Assembly: GCF_001591605.1 (NCBI RefSeq)
Contig: NZ_BCVF01000008.1
Span: 62,001-126,000 of the forward strand
DNA length: 64,000 nt
From: Bacillus badius NBRC 15713
GTDB lineage: Bacteria; Bacillota; Bacilli; Bacillales; Domibacillaceae
Direction: 5' to 3'
Positions 15,991 through 24,235 of the stretch are shown one piece after another; position 1 is the stretch's first letter; each line of letters opens with the position of its first letter. The notes below the pieces were generated by a model, which was not told where the DNA came from, searched no databases, and was given only the letters and a program-made list of their open reading frames with translations. The translations under genes and the position numbers were made by a program.

Positions 15991-16156
15991 ATCTCTATAA
16001 AGCACTATATAACAAGTTTCCACCTATTATCCTCAACTGCGAAAAACGGGATAAATCATTATTATTACATTTTTATGGTGCACTTTTTTAGACATTTTAT
16101 ATAGGAATGATTCCACATCGCACTGCCATCATTTTAACAATACTAGGAATATCTCA

Positions 16157-17323
16157 TTAATGATTATCTTCCTCTCGTAACAGAAGGGCTTCCTTCGCCA
16201 TTACCGCAAGTTCAATTTTTTCAAGGGTTTTGCAATAATTGTTTAAGATCTCTCCATTGAAACTGACTTCTTTCTGAATATAATCCAAAACATGAAAATC
16301 CCCAAACCAATCTTCGCTCGTCGTTTCTTCATGGGGGGCATCCGCCCAGGCGTATTTTAAAGGCGGACTGTACAGCCGCCTCGCGCCCTTTCTCAACATG
16401 CAATTCTTGACCCGTGGTTTATAAAGGGAGCGAGGAAAAGATTCATTTACATCATTAAACAAATCCGGCCAGTAATCTTTCCGGGATCCGGTGTGAGGGC
16501 ATTCATGTGCCCATTTCAAGACCCCCGCCAGAACCTCTTCGCGCTGAAAAAGCAAGGAATACAAATTTTTTCCGACTTGAATTCTTTCGTGGAGCGAAGT
16601 GAATTGCCGCGAGGTGGTGCCGACAAGTGAGGTTTTCTCCTTTATCCCTCTTTCATAGTAGGGAAAAAGAATGTTATTTAGTTGCAAAAATTCATACATC
16701 TTGAAACTGAGCGTGCCGGTTACAGTTTTTTGGAAATAATTATTTTGAATCAACCTTTTTTCCAAATAGCTTTGTTCATTTATCACCATTGCCATTGCCA
16801 ATGAATAGCTATCCCCGCTTCGCCAAAAATAACGCCACATCGTCTCCATAAAGGTAGAAGTATAAAAGAAGGGTAAAAGGTGGAACATTTCTTGGTTCCC
16901 TCTCACACTCAAATCATAAACCCAAAATTGAGGATACATATCCTGAAAAATCAACCAACTGCCCTGTTCCAAAAAGGAAAAAAAAGCGATCTGATCTCTT
17001 TCCGGTAGAAGTTTGGACAGCAATTCCCCTTTTAAATCTGTCATGTTCCAACCGACGTTTCGCGATACCATATGTCCAAGAAGGGCCCAATGTATCTCAG
17101 GATGCTGCAGGTAAAACTGAAAATAAGCTTGCGTCCGTGTTACATTGTTTTGGTTCAGTCGTCTCGTCTGTTCTCTTATAAGTTGAATACATTGTTTGTC
17201 ATTTTCTGATAACAAAGGCAGAAGGCAAGCAGATTTCTTTTTCACCTTTTTTTTCAACTTTTTTTTCAATTCTTTTTTTACGTCTGATAAAGAGTCCAGC
17301 AAAACGGCATCATTCCTTTTCAA
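16157..17323 (-). CDS. DUF2515 family protein (YppC-like)
   Basis: 388-residue protein of the DUF2515 group, which includes B. subtilis YppC; function unknown. Family-like blocks are TRTQAYFQFYLQHPEIHWALLGHMVSRNVGWNMTDLKG split over about residues 62-100, and FLEQGSWLIFQDMYPQ. The N-terminus has an extreme Lys run (KKELKKKLKKKVKKK, about 16-30) that is unusual and may bind membrane or nucleic acid. No signal peptide is evident. It is divergent from sqhC with about 106 bases between start codons, so the two may share regulation. The family call rests on memory of its conserved core. Confidence 0.72.
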   Translation of the reverse strand: MKRNDAVLLDSLSDVKKELKKKLKKKVKKKSACLLPLLSENDKQCIQLIREQTRRLNQNNVTRTQAYFQFYLQHPEIHWALLGHMVSRNVGWNMTDLKGELLSKLLPERDQIAFFSFLEQGSWLIFQDMYPQFWVYDLSVRGNQEMFHLLPFFYTSTFMETMWRYFWRSGDSYSLAMAMVINEQSYLEKRLIQNNYFQKTVTGTLSFKMYEFLQLNNILFPYYERGIKEKTSLVGTTSRQFTSLHERIQVGKNLYSLLFQREEVLAGVLKWAHECPHTGSRKDYWPDLFNDVNESFPRSLYKPRVKNCMLRKGARRLYSPPLKYAWADAPHEETTSEDWFGDFHVLDYIQKEVSFNGEILNNYCKTLEKIELAVMAKEALLLREEDNH

Positions 17324-17429
17324 AGTTCATTTTGACTGTTTCAATCCTCCCCATCAAAGGAGCATATTCACACTACTCACGGAATATGAATTCTAAAAAA
17401 TGAGGAATTTTATGGAGAGGATAGGTAAT

Positions 17430-19337
17430 ATGAAACATCAGGTATATAAGGAAATAAACAGCATAGCCAATCAATTCGTCCAAGACCAAGCTGAGGACGG
17501 TGCCTGGCATTATCCTTTCGAGACCGGGATTGCATCGGACTGCAGTATGATTATCTTATTACGGACATTGGAGATGAATGATGAGGAAGAGCTCATAAAA
17601 GAGTTGGTGGAACGAATCGTCGGAAAACAGCAGGAAGATGGTTCTTGGAAGCTATTCCATGATCAAGATAAAGGGAATCTAACATCGACTGTGGAAGCGT
17701 ATTATGCTCTTCTTTATTCTGGTTATCGAAATCCAAAAGACCCGGAAATCCAAGCAGCAAGAAGGTTTATTATGGTGAACGGCGGGGCTACGGAGGTCCA
17801 TATGTTTTTGAAAATCTTGTTGGCCCTAACAGGACAATGTGCATGGCCACACTTCCCTGTTAATATAGAAGTGCTGCTTTTACCAGACTCCTTTCCAATC
17901 AATCTTTTTGACCTCTCCGTGTATGGAAGAGCCAACCTTATCCCATTTTTAATTCTCGCCAATACAAATTTTCGTAGGAGAACGCCCAAATCGCCCGATC
18001 TCTCCGATTTATTTTTAAAAAGAAAAGTTCATTTTTTTACTGAGGAGCAAGAAGAAGATGCAAGGTCAGTAATTAAATTGATTAAACAGGGGATTAAGGC
18101 TCTGAAATATCATGGAAACCTTCGCGAATTGACATTATATCGGGCAGAAAAATATATGCTGAACCGAATTGAACCGGACGGCACCTTTCTTAATTATTTC
18201 AGTTCAACTACTCTCATGATTTATGCCTTACTGGCCAGAGGGTATTCAAATACACATCCGGTGATTACTCGTGCCGTGCAAGGTTTAAAAGCGATGACCT
18301 GCCGGATTAACGGAGAACTTCACTGCCAGTACACGACTGCCTCAATCTGGAATACAACTTTAATCAATTATGCTCTGCAGGAAGCAGGAATTCCCTATTC
18401 ATCCAACATGATTCAAAAAGCAAACCATTACATCCTCTCCCGTCAGCATCTCAAATACGGAGATTGGGTCATTCATGAACCGAACCTGTTACCGGGAGGC
18501 TGGGGGTTTGCAGATATGAACACGATTCACCCAGATATTGACGACACAACCACTGCACTGAGGGCGATACGTTCGTTGGCCATAGAACAAGTGGATTGCC
18601 GGCAAGCATGGGATCGAGGAGTAAACTGGCTCATTTCCATGCAAAACAATGACGGCGGTTGGGCGGCATTCGAAAAAAATGTAGATAAAAAAGTATTGAA
18701 CTTGTTACCGTTAGAGGGGGGAAAGGATTTATTAATTGATCCGTCGACGGTTGATTTAACGGGAAGGACTTTAGAGTTCTTCGGAAACTATACCCATTTG
18801 GATGATCACCATCCCATGGTGAAACGCGGGATTCGTTGGCTGTTGCGGCATCAAAATGCAGATGGTTCCTGGGTGGGGCGATGGGGCGTGTATATTTATG
18901 GCACATGGGCGGCTGTAACGGGAATGATTGCGGTTGGGGTTTCTAGGAATCATCCAGCTATTCAAAAGGCTCTAGCTTGGTTGCGGAAAATTCAAAATCC
19001 CGATGGCGGGTGGGGAGAATCCTGTAAAAGTGATATCAAAAATTGTTATGTGCCATTGGGCGAAAGCACCCGAACTCATACGGCTTGGGCCCTTGACACA
19101 CTCATCTCAGCCGCAACTGGCGTAACACCTGAAATTGAAAATGGTGCAGCTTTTTTAACAGATAAAAAAGAAAAGAAATGGACAGCGGCCTACCCAAAAG
19201 GCAGAGGAATGGCAGGATCCTTTTATATCAATTATCATTGTTATGAATATGTTTTTCCATTGCTTTCCCTTGCCCATTTTCAAAAATTAGCTGGTGGGCA
19301 GCTCCTAACGGATTGGTCACAAAAGAATGTTACTTAG
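17430..19337 (+). CDS. sqhC: Squalene-hopene/sporulenol cyclase family protein
   Basis: Class II terpene cyclase of 635 residues. The protonating motif DIDDT (residues 369-373) matches the DxDDT of the family, and five QW-type repeats are visible (QAEDGAW, QQEDGSW, QNNDGGW, QNADGSW, QNPDGGW). In B. subtilis the enzyme converts tetraprenyl-beta-curcumene to sporulenol in spores; related enzymes make hopanoids from squalene. The closest look is to the B. subtilis type (PGGWGF..NT..PDxDDTT). An upstream in-frame ATG at 17400 lacks a ribosome site; the ATG at 17430 follows GGAGAGGATAGG and aligns with the family start. The curcumene synthase gene is not in the window. Confidence 0.9.
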   Translation: MKHQVYKEINSIANQFVQDQAEDGAWHYPFETGIASDCSMIILLRTLEMNDEEELIKELVERIVGKQQEDGSWKLFHDQDKGNLTSTVEAYYALLYSGYRNPKDPEIQAARRFIMVNGGATEVHMFLKILLALTGQCAWPHFPVNIEVLLLPDSFPINLFDLSVYGRANLIPFLILANTNFRRRTPKSPDLSDLFLKRKVHFFTEEQEEDARSVIKLIKQGIKALKYHGNLRELTLYRAEKYMLNRIEPDGTFLNYFSSTTLMIYALLARGYSNTHPVITRAVQGLKAMTCRINGELHCQYTTASIWNTTLINYALQEAGIPYSSNMIQKANHYILSRQHLKYGDWVIHEPNLLPGGWGFADMNTIHPDIDDTTTALRAIRSLAIEQVDCRQAWDRGVNWLISMQNNDGGWAAFEKNVDKKVLNLLPLEGGKDLLIDPSTVDLTGRTLEFFGNYTHLDDHHPMVKRGIRWLLRHQNADGSWVGRWGVYIYGTWAAVTGMIAVGVSRNHPAIQKALAWLRKIQNPDGGWGESCKSDIKNCYVPLGESTRTHTAWALDTLISAATGVTPEIENGAAFLTDKKEKKWTAAYPKGRGMAGSFYINYHCYEYVFPLLSLAHFQKLAGGQLLTDWSQKNVT

Positions 19338-19465
19338 GAATTTATTTATTCAAAAATCTCTTCTGGTGGTTTTTGGTATACTTTTATATCCTGTCCCATA
19401 AAATGGATCAACTACAGCAGATGGCAGGTCTTCGAGAAAACGAGCTAAAAGGAGGCAGTCAAAAA

Positions 19466-20011
19466 ATGCTAGGAATCCTCCATCAATTTTTAGATCTTAA
19501 AACATTAATTTGGTTGCTTCCGATTATTTTTATTTTCCATGACTTAGAAGAAATCATAACCATCGAATCTTCGATGACTGCACACAAAGGTAATTATCCG
19601 AAAACAAACTTCGTCAAACTAACAATAAGAATGAGGGAGAAGCTGGGTTCAACCGCTGCCCAGCTTGCTGTTTCGGCTTCATGGATTTTACTAATTACCT
19701 CATTCATTGCATTGATGACCGCACGTTTTTCATTTAATGGAGGAAGCTTTCTTCTATTTACAGCCATTCTTAATTTATTTGTTTTGCAGGCATTCATGCA
19801 TATTGTTCAAACCATCATGTTTAGGGGCTACACGCCTGGCATCCTAACGTCGCTGTTCCTTCTGATCCCTTACTGCCTCCTTACATATTATTTTTTAGCT
19901 GAATATGGACAGATGGACTGGCCTTTGATATTTACTAGTTTCCTAGTTAGTCTGATCTTGATTCCGATTAATCTAGTTGGCAATCTTTTAGGTCGATATT
20001 TTATTCGATAA
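19466..20011 (+). CDS. HXXEE domain membrane protein
   Basis: Integral membrane protein of 181 residues with the namesake motif HDLEE at about residues 23-27 (HxxEE family, function unknown). About five hydrophobic helices can be counted, with His93-type residues in QAFMHIVQTI. The frame is open from 19313, overlapping the end of sqhC, but AAAAGGAGG sits just before the ATG at 19466, which is clearly the start. The gene begins about 130 bases after sqhC and no terminator lies between, so it may be co-transcribed. Whether it relates to terpenoid membrane lipids is only a positional guess. Confidence 0.78.
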   Translation: MLGILHQFLDLKTLIWLLPIIFIFHDLEEIITIESSMTAHKGNYPKTNFVKLTIRMREKLGSTAAQLAVSASWILLITSFIALMTARFSFNGGSFLLFTAILNLFVLQAFMHIVQTIMFRGYTPGILTSLFLLIPYCLLTYYFLAEYGQMDWPLIFTSFLVSLILIPINLVGNLLGRYFIR

Positions 20012-20268
20012 ATGGGCTGAACCTTTTTAAAGTCACTTGACCCTATCAGAAATTTTTAAGATAAAACTAAACACTTTTAAATGAGAGGTCCTGCCCCTAA
20101 TTAAATAACTAGCGATAACATAAGCGGAATATCCCCGTGTTTTAAGCTATTTTCAGTGCTATTTACTAATTAAGTAAAATTTTCCGTATATACCTTATTT
20201 GGTACTTAACCATTATTATGTTCTAGCCTCCCCAACCTTAAGGAGAGGCAATTGGCTAAAAACCTCAT

Positions 20269-20748
20269 TTACTTATGATACGGTTCCCCCCGGTTAATCC
20301 GAAAGCTGCGGTAGATCTGTTCCACTAGGATGAGTCTCATCAGCTGATGCGGGAAGGTCATTTTCGAGAAGGAGAGGGTGTCGTTCGCGCGGTCCATGAC
20401 ATCCTTGTGGAGGCCGAGGGAGCCGCCGATGATAAAGGCGATTTTGCTTTTGCCGTAGGTGGCAAGCTGGTCGAGGGTTTTGGCGAGTTCCTCGGATGTT
20501 TTCATTTTCCCTTCAATGGCCAGGGCAATGACGTGGGTGTCCGGGCTGATTTTGGCCAGGATGCGCTCACTTTCTTTTTGTTTTACCTGCTCCATTTCTG
20601 TTATACTTAGTACTTCGGGCGCTTTTTCGTCGGCAACTTCAATGATTTCCATTTTGGCATAAGCGGAAAGGCGTTTGGCGTATTCGGCAATTCCTTGCTT
20701 CAAATACTTCTCCTTTAGCTTTCCAACCGTTACAATCGTAATATTCAC
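20269..20748 (-). CDS. rlmH: 23S rRNA (pseudouridine1915-N3)-methyltransferase
   Basis: SPOUT-class methyltransferase RlmH, which methylates pseudouridine 1915 in helix 69 of 23S rRNA on assembled 70S ribosomes. It has 159 residues, exactly the family length. The SAM-binding trefoil knot shows FIIGGSLGL and the C-terminal [35 protein letters not shown] block, cut here into its key parts SKMTFPHQL and EQIYR, plus the invariant final YHK. It sits downstream of the wal/htrA block as in other Bacilli. The DnaA-box cluster occupies its upstream region. Confidence 0.97.
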   Translation of the reverse strand: MNITIVTVGKLKEKYLKQGIAEYAKRLSAYAKMEIIEVADEKAPEVLSITEMEQVKQKESERILAKISPDTHVIALAIEGKMKTSEELAKTLDQLATYGKSKIAFIIGGSLGLHKDVMDRANDTLSFSKMTFPHQLMRLILVEQIYRSFRINRGEPYHK

Positions 20749-20773
20749 AGCATTTCCTCACTTTACAAACAGG

Positions 20774-21019
20774 TTGTCCACAAAATTATCCACATATCCA
20801 CAAAAGTGAATATTTCCTTTTTATTTCGTCTGAAAAATCAGTCAGTTATTCCTTTCTTCCTGCTCTGACGATTTATAGCAGAATCCATCGAATTCTCTGG
20901 GTCCAAAATAACGATAAAAAAGAGCAGACTTGTGTATAAGTCGCTCTTTTTTACTTATCCACAGGTTATTTTCCTATTTTTCCGAAAAGTTATGCACATA
21001 CTCACAATAACTATCCACA
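20774..21019 (-). promoter_or_regulatory. DnaA-box cluster between rlmH and yyzF
   Basis: Six 9-mers in one orientation match the DnaA box TTATCCACA: 20774 (TTGTCCACA), 20786 (perfect), 20794 (ATATCCACA), 20955 (perfect), 20990 (TTATGCACA) and 21011 (CTATCCACA). The region does not adjoin dnaA or dnaN. B. subtilis has a DnaA-box cluster next to yydA (rlmH), reported to affect initiation control, so this is probably its counterpart. Confidence 0.8.
20916..20954 (-). terminator. Terminator after yyzF
   Basis: Stem AAAAAAGAGC..GACTT / AAGTC.GCTCTTTTTT with one bulge, ending in a T run on the minus strand, 80 bases after yyzF. It lies inside the DnaA-box cluster. Confidence 0.75.
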
Positions 21020-21035
21020 TTTTGTAGGGAGAATA

Positions 21036-21185
21036 TTAGTTTGCCACTACATATTCTGCTTCATTTTGACAATATTCACACGGGCGTGTTTCGCCTTTCA
21101 GCTTCTCAATGGTCGGTGCTTTTTCGTATTCATCCACCATTACATCGAGTGCGAGCTCTGTGTGTTCTTGACAGCAATAGATCAT
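21036..21185 (-). CDS. yyzF: CxxH/CxxC protein, YyzF-like
   Basis: Tiny 49-residue protein with one pair CCQEH at residues 4-8 and a second pair CEYC at residues 37-40, likely a zinc-binding knuckle. Function is unknown; the family is found beside htrA and rlmH in Bacilli. An in-frame ATG at 21218 would add 11 residues, but the ATG at 21185 has GAAGGAG just upstream and gives the family's normal MIYCCQEHTE start. Encoded between htrA and rlmH. Confidence 0.88.
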   Translation of the reverse strand: MIYCCQEHTELALDVMVDEYEKAPTIEKLKGETRPCEYCQNEAEYVVAN

Positions 21186-21224
21186 GTTATCCGCTCCTTC
21201 GCTTGTCCATTTTATCATGAAAAA

Positions 21225-21258
21225 GCGCAGAAAAGCAGGAAGCTTTTCTGCGTCTTTT
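21225..21258 (-). terminator. Terminator after htrA
   Basis: Stem GCGCAGAAAAGC / GCTTTTCTGCG with loop AGGAA and runs of T beyond the arms on both strands. It lies two bases after the htrA stop and before yyzF. Confidence 0.8.
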
Positions 21259-21259
21259 T

Positions 21260-22474
21260 TTACATGGTGCCTTCAGAAGTCAACGTCATTGTTTCTTTTT
21301 TCAATTTTCCATTCCGGTAAAAATGAACTTCCATTTGGTCGCCGACTTGTTTTTTCGTATACATATACTTGCGCAGCTCTAAAATATCATGCACCTTCTG
21401 GTTATCCAGCTGCACGATTACGTCAAATTCCTGTAATCCTGCTTTTGAAGCCGGTGTATTTGGATACACTTGCTCCACCATGGCGCCATCCGTGATGTTT
21501 TTCGGAAGCTTCAGCGTTTCCTGCTGGTGGTAGGATGGGATTTCGTTCACGTTTCTCAATGTGACACCCATTGCCGGACGCACCATTTTGCCTTTCGTTT
21601 CTAAGCTGTCGATAATCGGCTTGGCAAAATTAATCGGAATGGATAAGCCAATTCCTTCGACAGACTGCTCCGCAATCTTCATAGAGTTGATGCCGATCAC
21701 TTGTCCGGCGATGTTCACAAGGGCTCCGCCGCTGTTGCCGGGGTTAATGGCGGCATCCGTCTGCAAAACTTCCGCCTGCCAATCTACAACGTTGTCGCCA
21801 TTCACATCAACCGGTATGGCCCGTTCAAGGCCGGAGATCACTCCTTGGGTCACTGAGCCGGAAAATTCCAAGCCCAGCGGATTTCCGATTGCCAGTACCG
21901 GCTCCCCGATTTTCAAAGCATCGGAATCGCCAAATTCGGCTACTTTTTTCACCTTTGTTCCGTCCATTTCAACGACGGCTAAGTCGCTCCAAATATCTGT
22001 TCCGCGAAGCTTGGCAGGGACCTTTGTGCCGTCTGACAACGTCACTTCCAGCTGCTGTGCGCCTTCAACGACGTGGTTATTCGTCACCACATACGCTTTA
22101 TCGCCTGTTTTTTTATAAATAACACCAGAACCTGTGCCAGCCGGCTGGGAGGACTCTCCTTCCCAGAAGTTGCCGGACTGAATATTAGTAATTCCGACAA
22201 CGGCATCCTGCGCCTTGTCCACGGCTTTCGTTACATCCGTCGTCACATTCAATGAAACATTTTGGCCTTTCTTCTGTTCCTTAGCTGGTTCAATTTGCAC
22301 ATTTTCATTGTCTTGCATGTTTGGCAATAAGTTATAATCGGCAAGCTTAGGCAAAGCTAATACGACAATCAACGCTCCAATGACCAATCCTGCCAGACTG
22401 GCCAAGAAGTAACCGCTTTTACGGGGACCGCGTTGATTTCTGCCTTCAGCTTTGTCATCGTCATAATAGCCCAA
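21260..22474 (-). CDS. htrC: HtrA-type membrane-anchored serine protease
   Basis: DegP/HtrA family protease and chaperone for misfolded exported proteins, 404 residues. Layout: acidic cytoplasmic N-terminus, one anchor helix (about 22-42), trypsin-like domain with catalytic His134 (TNNHVV), Asp164 (WSDLAVV) and Ser248 (GNSGGAL), then a single PDZ domain (about 300-395). The domain faces the outside. The locus corresponds to yycK/htrC at the end of the wal cluster in B. subtilis; a terminator separates it from walJ, so it has its own promoter. Regulation by CssRS or WalR could not be judged by eye. Confidence 0.93.
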   Translation of the reverse strand: MGYYDDDKAEGRNQRGPRKSGYFLASLAGLVIGALIVVLALPKLADYNLLPNMQDNENVQIEPAKEQKKGQNVSLNVTTDVTKAVDKAQDAVVGITNIQSGNFWEGESSQPAGTGSGVIYKKTGDKAYVVTNNHVVEGAQQLEVTLSDGTKVPAKLRGTDIWSDLAVVEMDGTKVKKVAEFGDSDALKIGEPVLAIGNPLGLEFSGSVTQGVISGLERAIPVDVNGDNVVDWQAEVLQTDAAINPGNSGGALVNIAGQVIGINSMKIAEQSVEGIGLSIPINFAKPIIDSLETKGKMVRPAMGVTLRNVNEIPSYHQQETLKLPKNITDGAMVEQVYPNTPASKAGLQEFDVIVQLDNQKVHDILELRKYMYTKKQVGDQMEVHFYRNGKLKKETMTLTSEGTM

Positions 22475-22584
22475 ACACCCTCACCCTTTCCAATACATAC
22501 TCTCAATTATTTTCCCCTTGTAGCAAAAATTATAACGCTCCCGTCGAAAAATTCAACAAAAATGCAATGGGCCTGTCTTCAGTT

Positions 22585-22618
22585 GCAAAAAAAACCGCCT
22601 GAGACTCCTCAGGCGGTT
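22585..22618 (-). terminator. Terminator of the wal operon
   Basis: Perfect 11-bp stem AACCGCCTGAG / CTCAGGCGGTT with loop ACTC, followed on the minus strand by eight T residues. It lies 13 bases after the walJ stop codon. Confidence 0.92.
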
Positions 22619-22630
22619 CGGATGGCACAA

Positions 22631-23425
22631 TCACAGCTCCGTTAAAATAGTCGGCATCTTGGGATCGGTATGCAGCAGCTCAAACTGCTCGCCGACCGGC
22701 ATATCCTTCATTTCGAGCGTTTGAGTTACGCTCATTTTGGCCAAATCTTTCATGTTGTTGTCCTGGCTTAAATGCGCTAAGTAAATGCGCTTTGTGCGAT
22801 CGCCGATCACGTCGCTCATGGCGAGAGCGGCATCTTCATTGGAAACGTGGCCGAAGTCGCCTAAGATCCGGCGTTTTATGTTCCACGGATAGCGGCCGAC
22901 GCGCAGCATTTGCACGTCGTGATTGCTTTCAAACACGTAAGCATCTGCACCCTTTATTATCCCTTTCATCCGGTCGCTGACGTAGCCGGTGTCCGTAATT
23001 AACGCCAGCTTTTTACCTTCATGATGAAAGACGTAAAACATCGGCTCGGCCGCATCGTGGGAGACGCCAAATGATTCAATATCCAAGTTCCCGAAGCTTT
23101 GCACCGTTTCCATATCAAATATAAATTTCTGCTCTACATCAATGTTGCCCGTCAGCTTGTCCATTGCTTGCCAAGTCTTTTCATTCGCATAAATCGGCAG
23201 CTTGTATTTTCTGGCAAGAACGCCAAGCCCCTTAATATGATCGCTGTGTTCATGGGTCACGAGAATGCCTGTTAAGTTTTTAATCTCACGGTCAATCTGT
23301 GCAAATAATGCTTCCATTTGCTTGCCGCTTAACCCGGCATCTACTAAAAACGCCTGATCTTGCGTTTCCACGTAAAAGGCGTTTCCTGTACTGCCGCTTG
23401 CCAGAACACTAAAACGCAAAGTCAT
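22631..23425 (-). CDS. walJ: MBL-fold metallohydrolase WalJ (YycJ)
   Basis: Metallo-beta-lactamase-fold hydrolase of 264 residues, the last gene of the wal operon. The metal motif [11 protein letters not shown] (about 58-68) is intact, with Asp residues at VDAGLSG and ITDTGY and His in VSHDAAEP and LAHLSQDN. YycJ proteins have 5'-exonuclease activity on DNA and are linked to DNA repair or replication-division coordination. The protein appears cytosolic, with no signal peptide. It begins about 20 bases after walI. Confidence 0.93.
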   Translation of the reverse strand: MTLRFSVLASGSTGNAFYVETQDQAFLVDAGLSGKQMEALFAQIDREIKNLTGILVTHEHSDHIKGLGVLARKYKLPIYANEKTWQAMDKLTGNIDVEQKFIFDMETVQSFGNLDIESFGVSHDAAEPMFYVFHHEGKKLALITDTGYVSDRMKGIIKGADAYVFESNHDVQMLRVGRYPWNIKRRILGDFGHVSNEDAALAMSDVIGDRTKRIYLAHLSQDNNMKDLAKMSVTQTLEMKDMPVGEQFELLHTDPKMPTILTEL

Positions 23426-23446
23426 GTCTTTTCACTCCATCTATGA

Positions 23447-24235
23447 TCAGCTGTTTTTCTCATTTTTGTAAATAGACCCGTCAAACGCATTTACATACAT
23501 CTTTTCCGTTTTGTCGCCATGCTTAATTTTGAAGTACCAGGTCGGCGACAAGACTTGCAGCTCCGTCAAGCGCACAAACGTATAGTAGCCAAGTTCCACA
23601 TCAGAAATTTTGCTGTTAGGCTTGATTAAACCGTTTTTATAGAGCGTCTGGATGGCTTGATGAGCTGATATAATGCTTTCTTCCTGGCTGTTTTCCTCCA
23701 GTTTTTCAAGCATCTTCTGATTATAGGCCGTAATTTCTCCATTGCTGTTGAACTCGACTTCCAGCTTGCCGTTCGTGTTTTCGAATAGTTTTTTATCATC
23801 GTAATGCTGGTAGAAGATAGCCTTATCCTTTGCTTCATTCAGCCCCCAGTACTGATACTGGTCTCCGTATAAAACATTGGCCTGGACAAAGGCTTTCAGC
23901 TCGTCCAGCTTCTTTTCCCCAAGCTTTACCGGCTTTTGCAGCTGGCTTTTTAAGGTCTTCTGGTCATCCAGCAGCTTCACATTTTGATTAATCAGCATCC
24001 CGATGTCTTTTTTCGTAAACTTCTTCGATTTTGCTGTAATGATCGTTTCTTCGCTTACGTCCTCAGGCAATTTATCGTATTCGATATTATAGGACTTTAA
24101 TTTATCTTCAATAGAGGCTTCTTTAATAAACTCAAACTGACTGGCGCTTTGCTTGTTAAGAAATACGGCCAGAAGAAAGATGTCCAAAATGAGGAAAACA
24201 GTAATGAAAATCGTCTTCGTTTTACTCCAATCCAT
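23447..24235 (-). CDS. walI: WalK regulatory protein WalI (YycI)
   Basis: Membrane-anchored extracytoplasmic protein of 262 residues that, with WalH, binds the transmembrane segments of WalK and restrains its activity. It has one N-terminal anchor (IFITVFLILDIFLLAVFL, about 8-25) and an external domain with PepSY-like repeats at the C-terminus ending in NAFDGSIYKNEK. The ATG at 24235 (MDWSKTKTIFI, the family start) follows CAGGAGG; an open frame extends to 24355 inside walH but is not used. It overlaps walH by 14 bases, indicating translational coupling. Confidence 0.95.
   Translation of the reverse strand: MDWSKTKTIFITVFLILDIFLLAVFLNKQSASQFEFIKEASIEDKLKSYNIEYDKLPEDVSEETIITAKSKKFTKKDIGMLINQNVKLLDDQKTLKSQLQKPVKLGEKKLDELKAFVQANVLYGDQYQYWGLNEAKDKAIFYQHYDDKKLFENTNGKLEVEFNSNGEITAYNQKMLEKLEENSQEESIISAHQAIQTLYKNGLIKPNSKISDVELGYYTFVRLTELQVLSPTWYFKIKHGDKTEKMYVNAFDGSIYKNEKNS

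Larger units (their letters stand above)
14686..16156. other. Gene-poor stretch of about 1.5 kb
   Basis: Apart from the 36-residue gene and three hairpins (14949-14995, 15442-15487, 15952-15990), I see no supported gene. A 19-codon frame on the minus strand (14760-14819, starting MREKTFINSS) follows AAAGGTG and might be a minicistron. AT-rich with no recognisable mobile element; it may hold decayed genes. Confidence 0.5.

Noticed and set aside
1-20268. Genomic island or prophage in the variable left part
   Set aside because: No integrase, transposase, phage gene or attachment repeat was seen; the genes are ordinary metabolic and regulatory types.
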